Part shown: in pieces, positions 1 through 9,439 of the stretch
How the letters are laid out: each line of letters opens with the position of its first letter
Numbering within the stretch: position 1 is the first letter of the stretch
NCBI GenBank assembly: GCA_018830105.1
Contig: JAHJTC010000004.1
Coordinates: 124,001 to 188,000 of the forward strand
Length of the DNA: 64,000 nt
From: Bacteroidota bacterium
Lineage (GTDB): Bacteria; Bacteroidota; Bacteroidia; Bacteroidales; F082
Direction of reading: 5' to 3'
Made by a program: the position numbers and the translations under genes
Notes under the pieces: model-generated
The model's database searches: none
Told to the model about the DNA's origin: nothing
What the model saw: the letters and a program-made list of their open reading frames with translations, nothing else

Positions 1-1
1 A

Positions 2-1804
2 GGAACTGAGCCATTAACTTTTAGTGTGGGCAATCTTCCTGCAGGACTTAACTTCAATGCCAATACCGGTATTATCAGCGGAACACCAACTGTAGCCGGA
101 ACTTTTAATGTTGAGCTAACGGCAAGTAATATATATGGAGAGGATACCAAAACATTAACAATTATAATTACCCAGCCTGTTGATCCTCCGGTTATTACAA
201 GTCTACTTACGCGTCAGGCAACTGTTAATGAGCCATTTTCATATTTGCTGACTGCAAGTGGTTCAGGTCCGATCGATTTAAATGTAAATAATCTGCCCGA
301 TGGATTAAGCTTTGATACGGAAACGAGTATAATTTCTGGCAGTCCGACAGCGGCGGGTGTATATAACATCACGCTTACTGCAACGAACTCAGGTGGCACA
401 ACAACCGAAACTTTGGTACTTACTGTTGGAACACCTCCAACAATTACCAGTCCGCTTACGGCTTCTGGCACTGCCGGCGATCAGTTTTCAACCTACACAT
501 TTACTGCAAGCGGGTCTTCACAAATCAGCTATGCTGTAAGTAATTTACCACAGGGGCTGTCATTTGATCCGGTAAGTCGTACCATAAATGGAACACCTTT
601 GTATCCAGGAGTTACTGAGGTATTGCTCACTGCTACAAATGCTTATGGCAACGATGCGAAAACCCTGATAATTACTATCGCTGAGGGCTTACAGGCGCCT
701 GTTATCACCAGCCCGCTAACGGCCGCAGGAACAGTAGATTTTCCATTTAGCTATACAATCACAGCCACCGGATCGCAACCGATGACTTTTAGTGCAAATG
801 ATTTGCCTGCCGGTCTGGATATTAGTGGAAACACCATTAGTGGCATTCCAACTGTGGCCGGAGAGTTTTCGGTAACCATTACAGCTGCCAATGCGGCGGG
901 ATCAGATTCGAAAACCCTTGTAATCACCATTACAAGTGGTGGAGCAAACGATACAGATGGCGATGGTGTTCCTGATAATCTTGACGATTATCAAGAAGAT
1001 GCCACACGCGCCTTCGACTCTTACTATCCAAATCAGGTTGACTTTGTAAGTGTTGCCTTTGAAGACCTTTGGCCGGCTTATGGCGATTACGACTTCAACG
1101 ACTTTGTGATCAACCTGAACTATCAAACTGTTACCAATGCACAAAATGCTGTGGTCGATGTGATTGTTAAGTATCAAATTATGGCAGATGGTGCATCACT
1201 GGATAACGGGTTTGGACTAGTTTTTGATACGGAACCTGCTGCTATCGAAAGTGTTACAGGTTATATAAAACTAGGTAATGCCATCGTTCTTGATCCTGCT
1301 GGCTATGAAGCCGGACATACGAACGAAACTGTGATAATTCTTGTTGATAACATCAATCCATTGATGGAAGGCGGCATGGCCAATACCATACCGAATGGCA
1401 AATATGTTCAAACTACTGTAAACACGGTAACCACACACTTTAGCACACCAAAAGCTTCCATCGGAACACCACCCTATAATCCATTCATTTTTGTGGATCA
1501 GGTGCGTAGTCACGAAGTACATTTGAAGGGATCCGAGCCTACAGAATTTGCTGATTATGAATTATTTGGTACAGATAATGATGATTCAGATCCAGCAACA
1601 GGAAGTTATTATATGTCGCCTACCGGCTTGCCATGGGGTATTGAAACTCCCGTGAACTTCAATTATCCTGTTGAAGCAGCTGATATCCTCACTGCTCACC
1701 TGAAATTCGCTGCCTGGGCGCAGTCATCGGGGGTTGAATTCCAGGATTGGTATATGGACAAAAATGGATACCGCAACGACGAAAATATCTATGTGATTCC
1801 ATAG
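2..1804 (+). CDS. LruC domain protein with putative Ig repeats, 5' truncated by window edge
   Basis: The reading frame is open back to base 2, so the N-terminus and any signal peptide lie outside the window; about 600 residues are visible. The first half consists of tandem putative-Ig (He_PIG-type) repeats of about 80-90 residues, each with a hydrophobic ITSPLTA-like opening, a NLPxGL motif and a closing ISGxPTxAGxxxVxLTAxN stretch; whole copies lie near 185-440, 440-690 and 700-935, with a partial copy before. A calcium-binding-like acidic segment, DTDGDGVPDN, follows at about 950. The rest matches the LruC/DUF4842 domain (FEDLWPAYGDYDFNDFV). LruC proteins are surface or secreted proteins of Bacteroidota and Leptospira with no known enzymatic role. 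There is no T9SS tail at the C-terminus. A strong terminator follows 21 bases after the stop. Confidence 0.85.
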   Translation, partial: GTEPLTFSVGNLPAGLNFNANTGIISGTPTVAGTFNVELTASNIYGEDTKTLTIIITQPVDPPVITSLLTRQATVNEPFSYLLTASGSGPIDLNVNNLPDGLSFDTETSIISGSPTAAGVYNITLTATNSGGTTTETLVLTVGTPPTITSPLTASGTAGDQFSTYTFTASGSSQISYAVSNLPQGLSFDPVSRTINGTPLYPGVTEVLLTATNAYGNDAKTLIITIAEGLQAPVITSPLTAAGTVDFPFSYTITATGSQPMTFSANDLPAGLDISGNTISGIPTVAGEFSVTITAANAAGSDSKTLVITITSGGANDTDGDGVPDNLDDYQEDATRAFDSYYPNQVDFVSVAFEDLWPAYGDYDFNDFVINLNYQTVTNAQNAVVDVIVKYQIMADGASLDNGFGLVFDTEPAAIESVTGYIKLGNAIVLDPAGYEAGHTNETVIILVDNINPLMEGGMANTIPNGKYVQTTVNTVTTHFSTPKASIGTPPYNPFIFVDQVRSHEVHLKGSEPTEFADYELFGTDNDDSDPATGSYYMSPTGLPWGIETPVNFNYPVEAADILTAHLKFAAWAQSSGVEFQDWYMDKNGYRNDENIYVIP

Positions 1805-1825
1805 TATAACTATTGATTGAAGCAA

Positions 1826-1870
1826 AAAATTAAAAGCCCGCTGTACAAGATGCAGCGGGCTTTTAATTTT
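1826..1870. terminator. Bidirectional intrinsic terminator
   Basis: A perfect 18-bp inverted repeat (1826-1843 with 1853-1870) surrounds a 9-base loop. Each arm carries the GC core AGCCCGCTG and an A/T-rich outer end, so RNA from either strand ends in a U-rich run. It sits between the convergent LruC gene and the minus-strand outer-membrane protein gene and can serve both. Confidence 0.85.
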
Positions 1871-1956
1871 AGTTGTAGTATCAGATTATTAAGGGAATAA
1901 CTGAATTGGAGATGGTATAAATACACAGGCATTTGTCATAAAAAATAAGAAACAGC

Positions 1957-2529
1957 TTACAAACCAAATCCAAAGCCAATTCTAAACAAGGGGTTGCTAT
2001 AGGGGGTGTCTAATGTTTCATTCAGGTTGTAAAGGATCATGATACTCGCAAAGGCTCTTCCTGAAAAATATTGCCGATAGCCTCCACCAATAAATATACT
2101 GTGAATGATTTTACGTTCCCGCTTGGTTATCTCAAAAGTATTTGCATTGTAATAGACTTGTTCATAACTCAGAATTTCGTTTTCAAGGTGTGCAAAAAGT
2201 CCTCTGAAAATTTCATAAGAGGTATAAAAACCTCCGCCGTAATTGTTGGTCGAAAACTTGAGGCTTCCCTGACTGTAGCTATAGTAATTGTAGGTGAGTC
2301 GGCTACCTAATTCCCAGGCAGGAGTGATGCGGTAGCCAACCTGAGGCGAAATCAGAATGTTGGAGCCATAATTGGAAAACCCCAGGCCAAAATCACCACC
2401 AAAAACCCATCTGTTTTCAAATTGTGGTTGTTCACCCAAAAAGTTTTGCTGTGCATTGCTTGTTGACGAAAAGCTTGCTAAGGCCAGCAAAACGAATATT
2501 ACTTTGATGTTTTTTGTCATTGGATTCAA
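1957..2529 (-). CDS. Small outer-membrane beta-barrel protein
   Basis: A 190-residue protein with an N-terminal signal peptide (hydrophobic stretch IKVIFVLLALASF, likely cut after SNA before QQN). The mature part alternates short aromatic and glycine-rich strands (WVFGGDFGLGFSNYG, PAWELGSRLTYNYY, SIFIGGGYRQYFSG) and ends FRIGFGFGL, the pattern expected of an 8-strand-size porin-like barrel. The specific function is unknown. It lies 56 bases downstream of dgt on the same strand and may also have its own promoter at 2540-2569. Assigning it to the outer membrane is an inference from composition and length. Confidence 0.75.
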   Translation of the reverse strand: MNPMTKNIKVIFVLLALASFSSTSNAQQNFLGEQPQFENRWVFGGDFGLGFSNYGSNILISPQVGYRITPAWELGSRLTYNYYSYSQGSLKFSTNNYGGGFYTSYEIFRGLFAHLENEILSYEQVYYNANTFEITKRERKIIHSIFIGGGYRQYFSGRAFASIMILYNLNETLDTPYSNPLFRIGFGFGL

Positions 2530-2539
2530 TTTTATGTAG

Positions 2540-2569
2540 CGAAGATAACTATTAAACTTTTATAACAAA
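2540..2569 (-). promoter_or_regulatory. Possible promoter for the outer-membrane protein gene
   Basis: On the minus strand TTTG (2566-2569) is followed after 18 bases by TATCTTCG (2540-2547), one mismatch from the Bacteroidota -7 element TAnnTTTG. It lies just upstream of the start at 2529. Confidence 0.35.
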
Positions 2570-2585
2570 TACCAATTACTTTAGA

Positions 2586-3911
2586 TTAGTAGGTGTCAAT
2601 ACCTCTAAGCTCTTTATAAAGCTGCATGGCATATAAATCTGTCATACCCGATATAAAATCGATCACAGATTGAAGTTTGCTGTAAGTATCGTCATGTTGT
2701 GCTTTGAACTGTTCCGGAAGCAGCGATTTCAATTTGCGGTGATAGTTTTTTTCGGGGGATAAAACAGCCTGGCTAAACTCCTGCATCAGTGTGCCTAAGA
2801 CATGAAAACCGGTGAGCTCAATTTTTATCACCGCAGGGTGGTTGTAAATTTTTTCAATGGATACTTTCCGGCAGTAATTCAGCGTATCAATAAGCTTTTC
2901 ATCGAGTTGATCCACCAGACTACCCTTAAAGTTTCCTTCCATGATTATTTCCACATTATCCACGAAAACTTTACTTACTGCTTCAACCAGTTTATTGATA
3001 CTGGTAGCTCTCAAAAAGGCTATTCTCTCGTTGATGTCAGTAACTTCTTTGTAAATTCTGTTTTTGTATTCGTGAAATTGCGCGTCATTGCTATGCAGCG
3101 ACAGCATAAGCGCCTCTGTTTCTTCCGTGGAGAGAATCCCCAGCTTGTGTGCATCCTCCATATCCATAATCAGATAACTGATATCATCTGCAGCTTCTAC
3201 CATATAAACCAGAGGATGTCGGGCATACACTTCATTTCCTGCTTCATCACGCGCAATCACAGGTATTCCACATTCCTGCATCAGAAGTCGGAAATTTTCC
3301 AGCTCAGAATGAAACACGCCATATTTTTTTCTTTTTCCCTTGCCAAAAGAAGGATAGGGATATTTTACCAGGGCCGCCAATGTGGCATAGGTGAGCGAAA
3401 AACCACCTTTTCGGCGCCCTTCAAATTGATGGGTAAGTGTTCTGAATGCGTTGGCATTTCCCTCAAATTCAACAAGGTCAGTCCATTGTTGTTCCGGTAC
3501 CTGATCTTTCAGACGTCTTCCTTCGCCTTCGGTAAAAAAACTGCTGATGGCTTTTTCGCCCGAGTGCCCAAAGGGTGGATTACCTAAGTCATGCGCCAGA
3601 CAAGCTGCAGCAACTACCGTATCAATTTCGTTCAAAGCCGATTGGGCAAGTTCGGGTGTGTCAGCGATTAATTTGCGCGCAATGATGCGTGCGATGGAGC
3701 GACCAACACTGGCGACTTCAAGGCTGTGCGTGAGACGGTTATGAACAAAAACACTTCCCGGTAGCGGAAAAACCTGCGTCTTATTCTGAAGCCGACGAAA
3801 GGGACTGCTAAAAATAATTCGGTCGTAATCGCGCTGAAATGCAGAACGAATATCATGCTGATTCGTTGATGACGAAAATCGCCTGGTCGAGAGTAATTGA
3901 TTCCAATCCAT
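2586..3911 (-). CDS. dgt: Deoxyguanosinetriphosphate triphosphohydrolase (dGTPase), HD family
   Basis: Hydrolyses dGTP to deoxyguanosine and triphosphate, helping to control dNTP pools. The 441-residue protein starts at the internal ATG at 3911 (MDWNQLLSTRRFSSS), the usual opening of the family. The longer frame up to 4013 would overlap tsaD by 89 bases and adds unconserved residues. The HD metal-binding signature is present: NRLTHSLEVASVGRSIAR, then AACLAHDLGNPPFGHSG, then YMVEAADDISY. The gene follows tsaD with a 13-base gap on the same strand, so the two are probably co-transcribed. The exact substrate (dGTP or several dNTPs) cannot be read from sequence. Confidence 0.93.
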   Translation of the reverse strand: MDWNQLLSTRRFSSSTNQHDIRSAFQRDYDRIIFSSPFRRLQNKTQVFPLPGSVFVHNRLTHSLEVASVGRSIARIIARKLIADTPELAQSALNEIDTVVAAACLAHDLGNPPFGHSGEKAISSFFTEGEGRRLKDQVPEQQWTDLVEFEGNANAFRTLTHQFEGRRKGGFSLTYATLAALVKYPYPSFGKGKRKKYGVFHSELENFRLLMQECGIPVIARDEAGNEVYARHPLVYMVEAADDISYLIMDMEDAHKLGILSTEETEALMLSLHSNDAQFHEYKNRIYKEVTDINERIAFLRATSINKLVEAVSKVFVDNVEIIMEGNFKGSLVDQLDEKLIDTLNYCRKVSIEKIYNHPAVIKIELTGFHVLGTLMQEFSQAVLSPEKNYHRKLKSLLPEQFKAQHDDTYSKLQSVIDFISGMTDLYAMQLYKELRGIDTY

Positions 3912-3924
3912 GGGTTTTGTGCTT

Positions 3925-4947
3925 TCACTTTTTACTGCTTTGCCGCGCATATGGGGTAAGTCGCTGAGAAGCAAATTGTTTCTTTTGGTATTTATAATAT
4001 CCGGCAATGGCAATCATAGCGGCATTGTCGGTGCTATAACTCAATTTGGGAATGTAAATTTGCCATTGATTAGCGACAGCAGCAGCTTCCATGGCATTTC
4101 TAAGTCCCGAATTGGCCGAAACTCCGCCGGCTATGGCAATATGTTTTATTCCGGTTTGCTGACTCGCAAGGACCAGTTTTTTCATCAGAATTTCTACTAT
4201 GGTGTGCTGAATAGACGCACACAGGTCGGCTTTATGCTTTTCGATAAACTGATTATCCTCCTTTAGACGATCTCTGAGAAAATATAAAATACTTGTTTTT
4301 AGTCCGCTAAAACTGTAGTCTAATGCCGCAATACGAGGCTCGGCAAAACTAAATGCTTTGGGGTTGCCTGATTTTGCTAATTTGTCGATCATTGGGCCAC
4401 CGGGATAGGGGAGACTCATGATTTTTGCAGCTTTGTCAAATGTCTCTCCTGCAGCATCATCAATGGTTTTCCCAATGATCTCCATATCGAAATAGTCTTT
4501 GATCAGCACTATTTGGGTGTGCCCCCCCGAAACGGTGAGACACAGAAAGGGAAACTCTGGAATTTTTTTCTCCGTTTCATCAGTGATAAAATGTGCCAGA
4601 ATGTGCGCATCCATATGATCAATTTCCAGCATTGGAATACCCAACGAAAGGGCAAAAGATTTCGCAAAAGAAGTGCCAACAAGTAATGAACCAAGCAGAC
4701 CCGGGCCGCGTGTAAATGCTACTGCACTCACTTCATTTTTATGTATCTTTGCCTCCTTTAAAGCAGCATCAATTACTGGGATAATATTTTGTTGATGAGC
4801 GCGTGAAGCAAGCTCGGGAACTACACCTCCATATTTCTCGTGTACCTTTTGGTTCGCAATGATATTTGAGAGCACCTGAGTTCCTTTAAGTACCGCAGCA
4901 GATGTGTCGTCGCAGGAGGATTCGATGCCCAAAATGTATGTGTTCAT
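3925..4947 (-). CDS. tsaD: tRNA N6-adenosine threonylcarbamoyltransferase TsaD
   Basis: Transfers the threonylcarbamoyl group from TC-AMP to A37 of ANN-decoding tRNAs, acting with TsaB and TsaE. The 340-residue length is standard. The N-terminus carries ILGIESSCDDTSAA, followed by YGGVVPELASRAHQ and the metal-binding histidines in HMDAHILAHF (His111, His115). Further family motifs are VSGGHTQIV, YPGGPMIDKLA and GGVSANSGLR. The start codon at 4947 is one base from the likely GTG start of the divergent tamB, so the promoters of both genes must lie inside the opposite coding sequence. The tsaD-tamB arrangement is one I recall from other Bacteroidota. Confidence 0.96.
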   Translation of the reverse strand: MNTYILGIESSCDDTSAAVLKGTQVLSNIIANQKVHEKYGGVVPELASRAHQQNIIPVIDAALKEAKIHKNEVSAVAFTRGPGLLGSLLVGTSFAKSFALSLGIPMLEIDHMDAHILAHFITDETEKKIPEFPFLCLTVSGGHTQIVLIKDYFDMEIIGKTIDDAAGETFDKAAKIMSLPYPGGPMIDKLAKSGNPKAFSFAEPRIAALDYSFSGLKTSILYFLRDRLKEDNQFIEKHKADLCASIQHTIVEILMKKLVLASQQTGIKHIAIAGGVSANSGLRNAMEAAAVANQWQIYIPKLSYSTDNAAMIAIAGYYKYQKKQFASQRLTPYARQSSKK

Positions 4948-4948
4948 A

Positions 4949-7900
4949 GTGGATAAAATAAGTCACAAAAGTATCAAAAAAAAGCTCAGAAATATTATTC
5001 TTGTCCTGCTGATGATGCTGGCGGCTATCCCTGTGAGTATCTATACAGCAGTGCGCGACCCCTTTGTGCAAACCTATACGGCGCGAACACTTGCCGGACT
5101 TTTGTCTGAAGAATTGGATACTAAAATTACCATCAACTCTTTTTTTATTGATATTGACCTTTCAATTCAAGTCAATGGATTGCGCATCGAAGACCAGAAC
5201 CAGAGAAGCATGATATGGCTTGAGTCATTGAATATACGTATTTTTCCGGCTGATTTCAGGGAATCTCTGCACATAAATAGATTGGTTCTGGAGAATGCGC
5301 ACATCAATTTTATTAAGTATGAAGGCCAGGAGGACTTGAATTTACAATTTCTCACAGACTATTTTGGCCCTAATGTTGTAGATTCTGTTGCAGCAGAAAA
5401 ACCCGAAAACAATTATATTGTTACGCTCGATCAGCTTGATATACGGAATACTGGTTTTCGTTTCTGGGATCAAAACAAAGATGAGCCCGGAGAAATTGGA
5501 ATTGATTATAGCCATTTGAATTTCAGCGATATAAACCTTGTCGCAAAAAACATTTCAATTCATAGCGACTCTTATTATGCAGAGATCAGTAAACTTCAGG
5601 TTAGTGATTCTTCGGGTGTTTATCTAAAGAATTTAAGTGGTGAATTAACCTCCAGCCCTCAATTGTCGCAGGCAAAAAATCTGTTTGTCCAAACCAATAA
5701 TTCGAGACTTAACCTTGATTTACTCATGACTTATCAGGGCTATCCTGCTTTTCTCGATTTTGTTGATTCTGTGCATCTGGAAGCAAAAATAAAGCCGTCT
5801 CATCTTTATATGGCAGATATTGGTTTTTTTGCACCTGTAATGTTCGATATGACCAATGCTGTTGATTTATCGGGTGCAGTTTCAGGTTATGTAAGTGATT
5901 TTGAATCAAAGGATTTTAGCTTCCATTACCTTGATGAAACGATATTCTTGGGTGATTTCAGTTTGAAAGGCCTTCCTGATTTCTATACAAGCGATATCAG
6001 CTTGAAAATTGATAAACTCCAGGTTTCTGCTCAGGATTTGAGGCAGTTTCAATTGCCCGGAAAAATTGAACTCGCTTTACCCGAACAACTCGATGCTGCC
6101 GGGAAAGCGAATATTACAGGGCATTTTACCGGACAATACACCGACTTTATTGCGAGGGCTGATATCAATACACAAGCTGGCAATATTAAGACGGATCTAA
6201 AGGTGCGTACCAGTCCAAAAACAGGCGTGATCAGCTATAGTGGGCATTTTATAACTAAAAAACTACAACTGGGGCGGCTTCTACAGCAGGAAAAAACGAT
6301 TGGTCTGCTCAGCCTCAATGCCAGCCTAAAAGGAGAAGGTATTGACTTGGAGACAGCAAAGTTGACCATTGATGGAAAAATTAATGAAATTGGCTTATTG
6401 GAAAATACTTACCGCGATATCGATTTAAGTGGTGAGCTTTCCGAGGAACATTTTAGCGGATGGTTAAGCATCGTGGATGAAAAATTGAGTCTTGATTTTA
6501 ACGGTGAGATAAACCTTGGATCCGAAACACCGATATTTAATTTTGTGAGTGAGATAAAACATGCTGATCTGGCTGCCATGAATCTTTTGCACAGTGATAC
6601 CGTGATGCTGTTTAAAAGTAATATCAGCGCGAATTTAATCGGGATGACACTGGATGAATTGCAAGGTGAATTAAGTATGAGCAAAACACGGTATGAAGAT
6701 AGCAGGGCAGTTTATTTTATGGATACCCTAAGTCTTAAAGTTACCAGCGACGCCCTGATTAGTAAGCGTTATACGCTTAAAACTGATTTCTTCGATTTTG
6801 ATATGGGAGGGCTTATCGATTTTAAAACTTTGCCTTCAGCTTTTCTTTATTATTTGCGCAACTATGTGAAAATACCCGGGCTCAGTCCGAAACTAGCGGA
6901 AGTATCTGAACAGGATTTTTACGTAAGTCTGGAAATGAAAAATAGTGAAACCTTAAGCAATTTATTGATGCCTTCTGTCAGGATAGCCGATAATGCCAGC
7001 TTAAGTGGGGTTTTTACTACCTCAGATAATCTTTTAAACCTCAGCCTGAAGTCCGATTTTGTTCGTGCAGGAGATATCAGCCTGCGTAATATTCAATTGC
7101 GTAATATCAGTGATTTTAGAGATTCCAGACTAAATTTAAGTTTGTCGGAAGTTATTTTTCGCGATAGCACTTCCATTGATACAACGGTGCTTGGCATTGA
7201 AAGACCGAAATTTATTGTACAGCTTCAAAACGACAGCATATTGTTTAATTTGACCTGGAAAGACCAATTGGCCCAAACCCGTAACAAAGGCGATATCAGG
7301 GCATATTTTGTGCCGGATACCTTGTTTGGCGGTGTTTTGAATATCAATCATGCAGAACTTTTAGTCAATGATTCAATACTGACTGTTAACAATGAAAATT
7401 TTATTCGGTTTGAAAAGGACAAAACGGCCATTCACCAGCTTGAGCTTTCATTAGGAAAGCAGCAGATAAAGCTGGATGGCTATGCACCGATGAATGAAAG
7501 CGATACACTCGATGTTTTGTTTGAAAATTGGGATTTATCTAATTTCGATATGATTACCAGGGGATTAGGTTTTGATCTGGATGGGATTATTACCGGTGAT
7601 TTACAGTTGTCGAATCTCAGAAACAAGCCCGGATTCTTTTCAAATCTCCACCTTTCCAAGCTACATCTTAATAAAGAAAAATTAGGAGAGGCGCGCATTT
7701 TAAGCACCTGGAACAATACCGATGAGTCCATCTACCTCAATGCGCAAATTATCAATGTGGGCAATGTTGCCACGAACAGAATGCTCAACCTGAGTGGGTT
7801 TTACTATGCCAGTCGCAAGGCGGATAATATTCGTTTTGAGATGGGACTGGATAATTTTAGGCTAAAGGCGCTAAGTCCATTATTGAAAGGGCTTTTAAGT

Positions 7901-9439
7901 CAGGTAGAAGGTTATGCTTCCGGGAATTTTTTACTGGACGGATCCACCGAGAAGCCCCGATTAGCCGGTAATCTGCAACTTAGCCGCACATCCTTTAAAG
8001 TGGATTACCTGAATACAGTTTATTCGCTGCAACATGAATTTAATATTGAGCCCGGAATTATTGCCTTAGATAATCTCATACTCTATGATACTACAGGGAA
8101 TAAAGCGGGTGTTTCGGGCAAGATTACACATGAGTATTTAAAAAACTGGCGGTTTGATTTACGCATTGATCCGAATGATTTTTTGGCCCTTAACACAAAC
8201 CGAAAAATGAATGATTTATTCTATGGAGCCGCTGTTGTGAGCGGTGATGTTACAATTCGGGGCTTGTTAAGTGATATCAACCTTAATATTACGGCAACTA
8301 CGAAAAGAGGTACCAATATGTTTATTCCGCTCAATAACAGCAGCTATGTGAGCGAAAATAATTTTATCATCTTTGTTAACAATAAAGAAACTGAAGATAA
8401 CTCAGGGTACAAACCAAGCCTGCCAAAACCAGCACAAAATTTTAACATTTTCTTGAATACTTTTGTTACTCCCGATGCTAGTTTACGCATTTTCCTGCCA
8501 CAGAATATGGGTGATCTGGTGGCCAGAGGCAATGGCAATATTCGTATGGGCGTAAATGCAACAAACGACTTCACCCTTTTGGGTGATTATTTTGTGCAGA
8601 CGGGGCAGTTTAATTTCGTATTTGAGAATTTGGTAAGAAAACGCTTTGAGCTGCTTGAAGGCGGTCGCATATCGTGGACAGGCGATCCCCTTGATGCCGA
8701 ATTGGATGTGAAAGGTTTGTACAGGCTAAAAACTTCCTTGAGTTCTTTGGGAATTGTGTTGGATTCCAGCTCATCTATTCGTAACAGGGTAAATGTTGAA
8801 TGTATAATTCATCTGCAAAATCAACTTTTTAATCCCGATATCAGCTTCAAAATCAGGTTGCCCAATGTAGATGAAGAAACGCAACAAATGGTTTTTGCAG
8901 TACTCGACACCACAAATACCGCGATGATGACTCAGCAGATGATTTCGTTGCTTGTGCTGGGTAGCTTTAGTTATGCCGGCGGTACCAACGCCAATTTAAG
9001 CAGCTCTTATATCAATGTCATCAGCAACCAATTAAGCAGCTGGTTGTCGCAAATCAGCAAAGATTTTGATGTGGGCGTGCACTATAAACCCGGTGATGCG
9101 CTTTCGAGCGATGAACTGGAAGTAGCGCTTTCGACCCAGCTTTTTAACGACAGAGTGACTATTGACGGCAATTTTGGGATGATCAATGCCAACAGCACCT
9201 CCCAAAATGCAAGTAATATCGTTGGCGATGTGGATATTTCCGTAAAAATTACCAACGATGGCAGATGGCGTGCAAAAGCCTTTAATCATTCCAATGTAAG
9301 TTCCTTCTACTATTATAATAATTTTGAAAATTATGCGCCTTACACACAGGGTATCGGACTCTCGTACCGACAGGAGTTTGATAGCTTTAGTGAACTATTC
9401 AGGCGTAAAAAGAAAAAATCCAAAAACACCACACCATGA
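4949..9439 (+). CDS. tamB: TamB-like translocation/assembly module protein (DUF490)
   Basis: A very large inner-membrane-anchored periplasmic protein of about 1496 residues. An N-terminal signal anchor (NIILVLLMMLAAIPVSIY) is followed by long beta-rich repeats and a C-terminal DUF490/TamB domain, with the FTLLGDYFVQTGQFNFVFE and PLDAELDVKGLYRL segments near 8570-8730. TamB proteins span the periplasm and take part in outer-membrane protein assembly and/or phospholipid transport, often with a TamA/BamA partner; no partner gene is present here. Start choice: ATG codons at 4904 and 4934 would overlap the first codons of divergent tsaD. The GTG at 4949 avoids this and still leaves a basic region before the membrane segment, but 4934 cannot be excluded. 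It overlaps the next gene by ATGA. Confidence 0.9.
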   Translation: MDKISHKSIKKKLRNIILVLLMMLAAIPVSIYTAVRDPFVQTYTARTLAGLLSEELDTKITINSFFIDIDLSIQVNGLRIEDQNQRSMIWLESLNIRIFPADFRESLHINRLVLENAHINFIKYEGQEDLNLQFLTDYFGPNVVDSVAAEKPENNYIVTLDQLDIRNTGFRFWDQNKDEPGEIGIDYSHLNFSDINLVAKNISIHSDSYYAEISKLQVSDSSGVYLKNLSGELTSSPQLSQAKNLFVQTNNSRLNLDLLMTYQGYPAFLDFVDSVHLEAKIKPSHLYMADIGFFAPVMFDMTNAVDLSGAVSGYVSDFESKDFSFHYLDETIFLGDFSLKGLPDFYTSDISLKIDKLQVSAQDLRQFQLPGKIELALPEQLDAAGKANITGHFTGQYTDFIARADINTQAGNIKTDLKVRTSPKTGVISYSGHFITKKLQLGRLLQQEKTIGLLSLNASLKGEGIDLETAKLTIDGKINEIGLLENTYRDIDLSGELSEEHFSGWLSIVDEKLSLDFNGEINLGSETPIFNFVSEIKHADLAAMNLLHSDTVMLFKSNISANLIGMTLDELQGELSMSKTRYEDSRAVYFMDTLSLKVTSDALISKRYTLKTDFFDFDMGGLIDFKTLPSAFLYYLRNYVKIPGLSPKLAEVSEQDFYVSLEMKNSETLSNLLMPSVRIADNASLSGVFTTSDNLLNLSLKSDFVRAGDISLRNIQLRNISDFRDSRLNLSLSEVIFRDSTSIDTTVLGIERPKFIVQLQNDSILFNLTWKDQLAQTRNKGDIRAYFVPDTLFGGVLNINHAELLVNDSILTVNNENFIRFEKDKTAIHQLELSLGKQQIKLDGYAPMNESDTLDVLFENWDLSNFDMITRGLGFDLDGIITGDLQLSNLRNKPGFFSNLHLSKLHLNKEKLGEARILSTWNNTDESIYLNAQIINVGNVATNRMLNLSGFYYASRKADNIRFEMGLDNFRLKALSPLLKGLLSQVEGYASGNFLLDGSTEKPRLAGNLQLSRTSFKVDYLNTVYSLQHEFNIEPGIIALDNLILYDTTGNKAGVSGKITHEYLKNWRFDLRIDPNDFLALNTNRKMNDLFYGAAVVSGDVTIRGLLSDINLNITATTKRGTNMFIPLNNSSYVSENNFIIFVNNKETEDNSGYKPSLPKPAQNFNIFLNTFVTPDASLRIFLPQNMGDLVARGNGNIRMGVNATNDFTLLGDYFVQTGQFNFVFENLVRKRFELLEGGRISWTGDPLDAELDVKGLYRLKTSLSSLGIVLDSSSSIRNRVNVECIIHLQNQLFNPDISFKIRLPNVDEETQQMVFAVLDTTNTAMMTQQMISLLVLGSFSYAGGTNANLSSSYINVISNQLSSWLSQISKDFDVGVHYKPGDALSSDELEVALSTQLFNDRVTIDGNFGMINANSTSQNASNIVGDVDISVKITNDGRWRAKAFNHSNVSSFYYYNNFENYAPYTQGIGLSYRQEFDSFSELFRRKKKKSKNTTP

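Noticed and set aside
2802..3587. 261-codon ORF opposite dgt on the plus strand
   Set aside because: It lies wholly inside the dgt coding sequence with a Cys/Phe/His-rich product typical of an antisense shadow frame.
3912..4013. N-terminal extension of dgt to 4013
   Set aside because: It overlaps tsaD by 89 bases and the internal ATG at 3911 gives the family-typical start.
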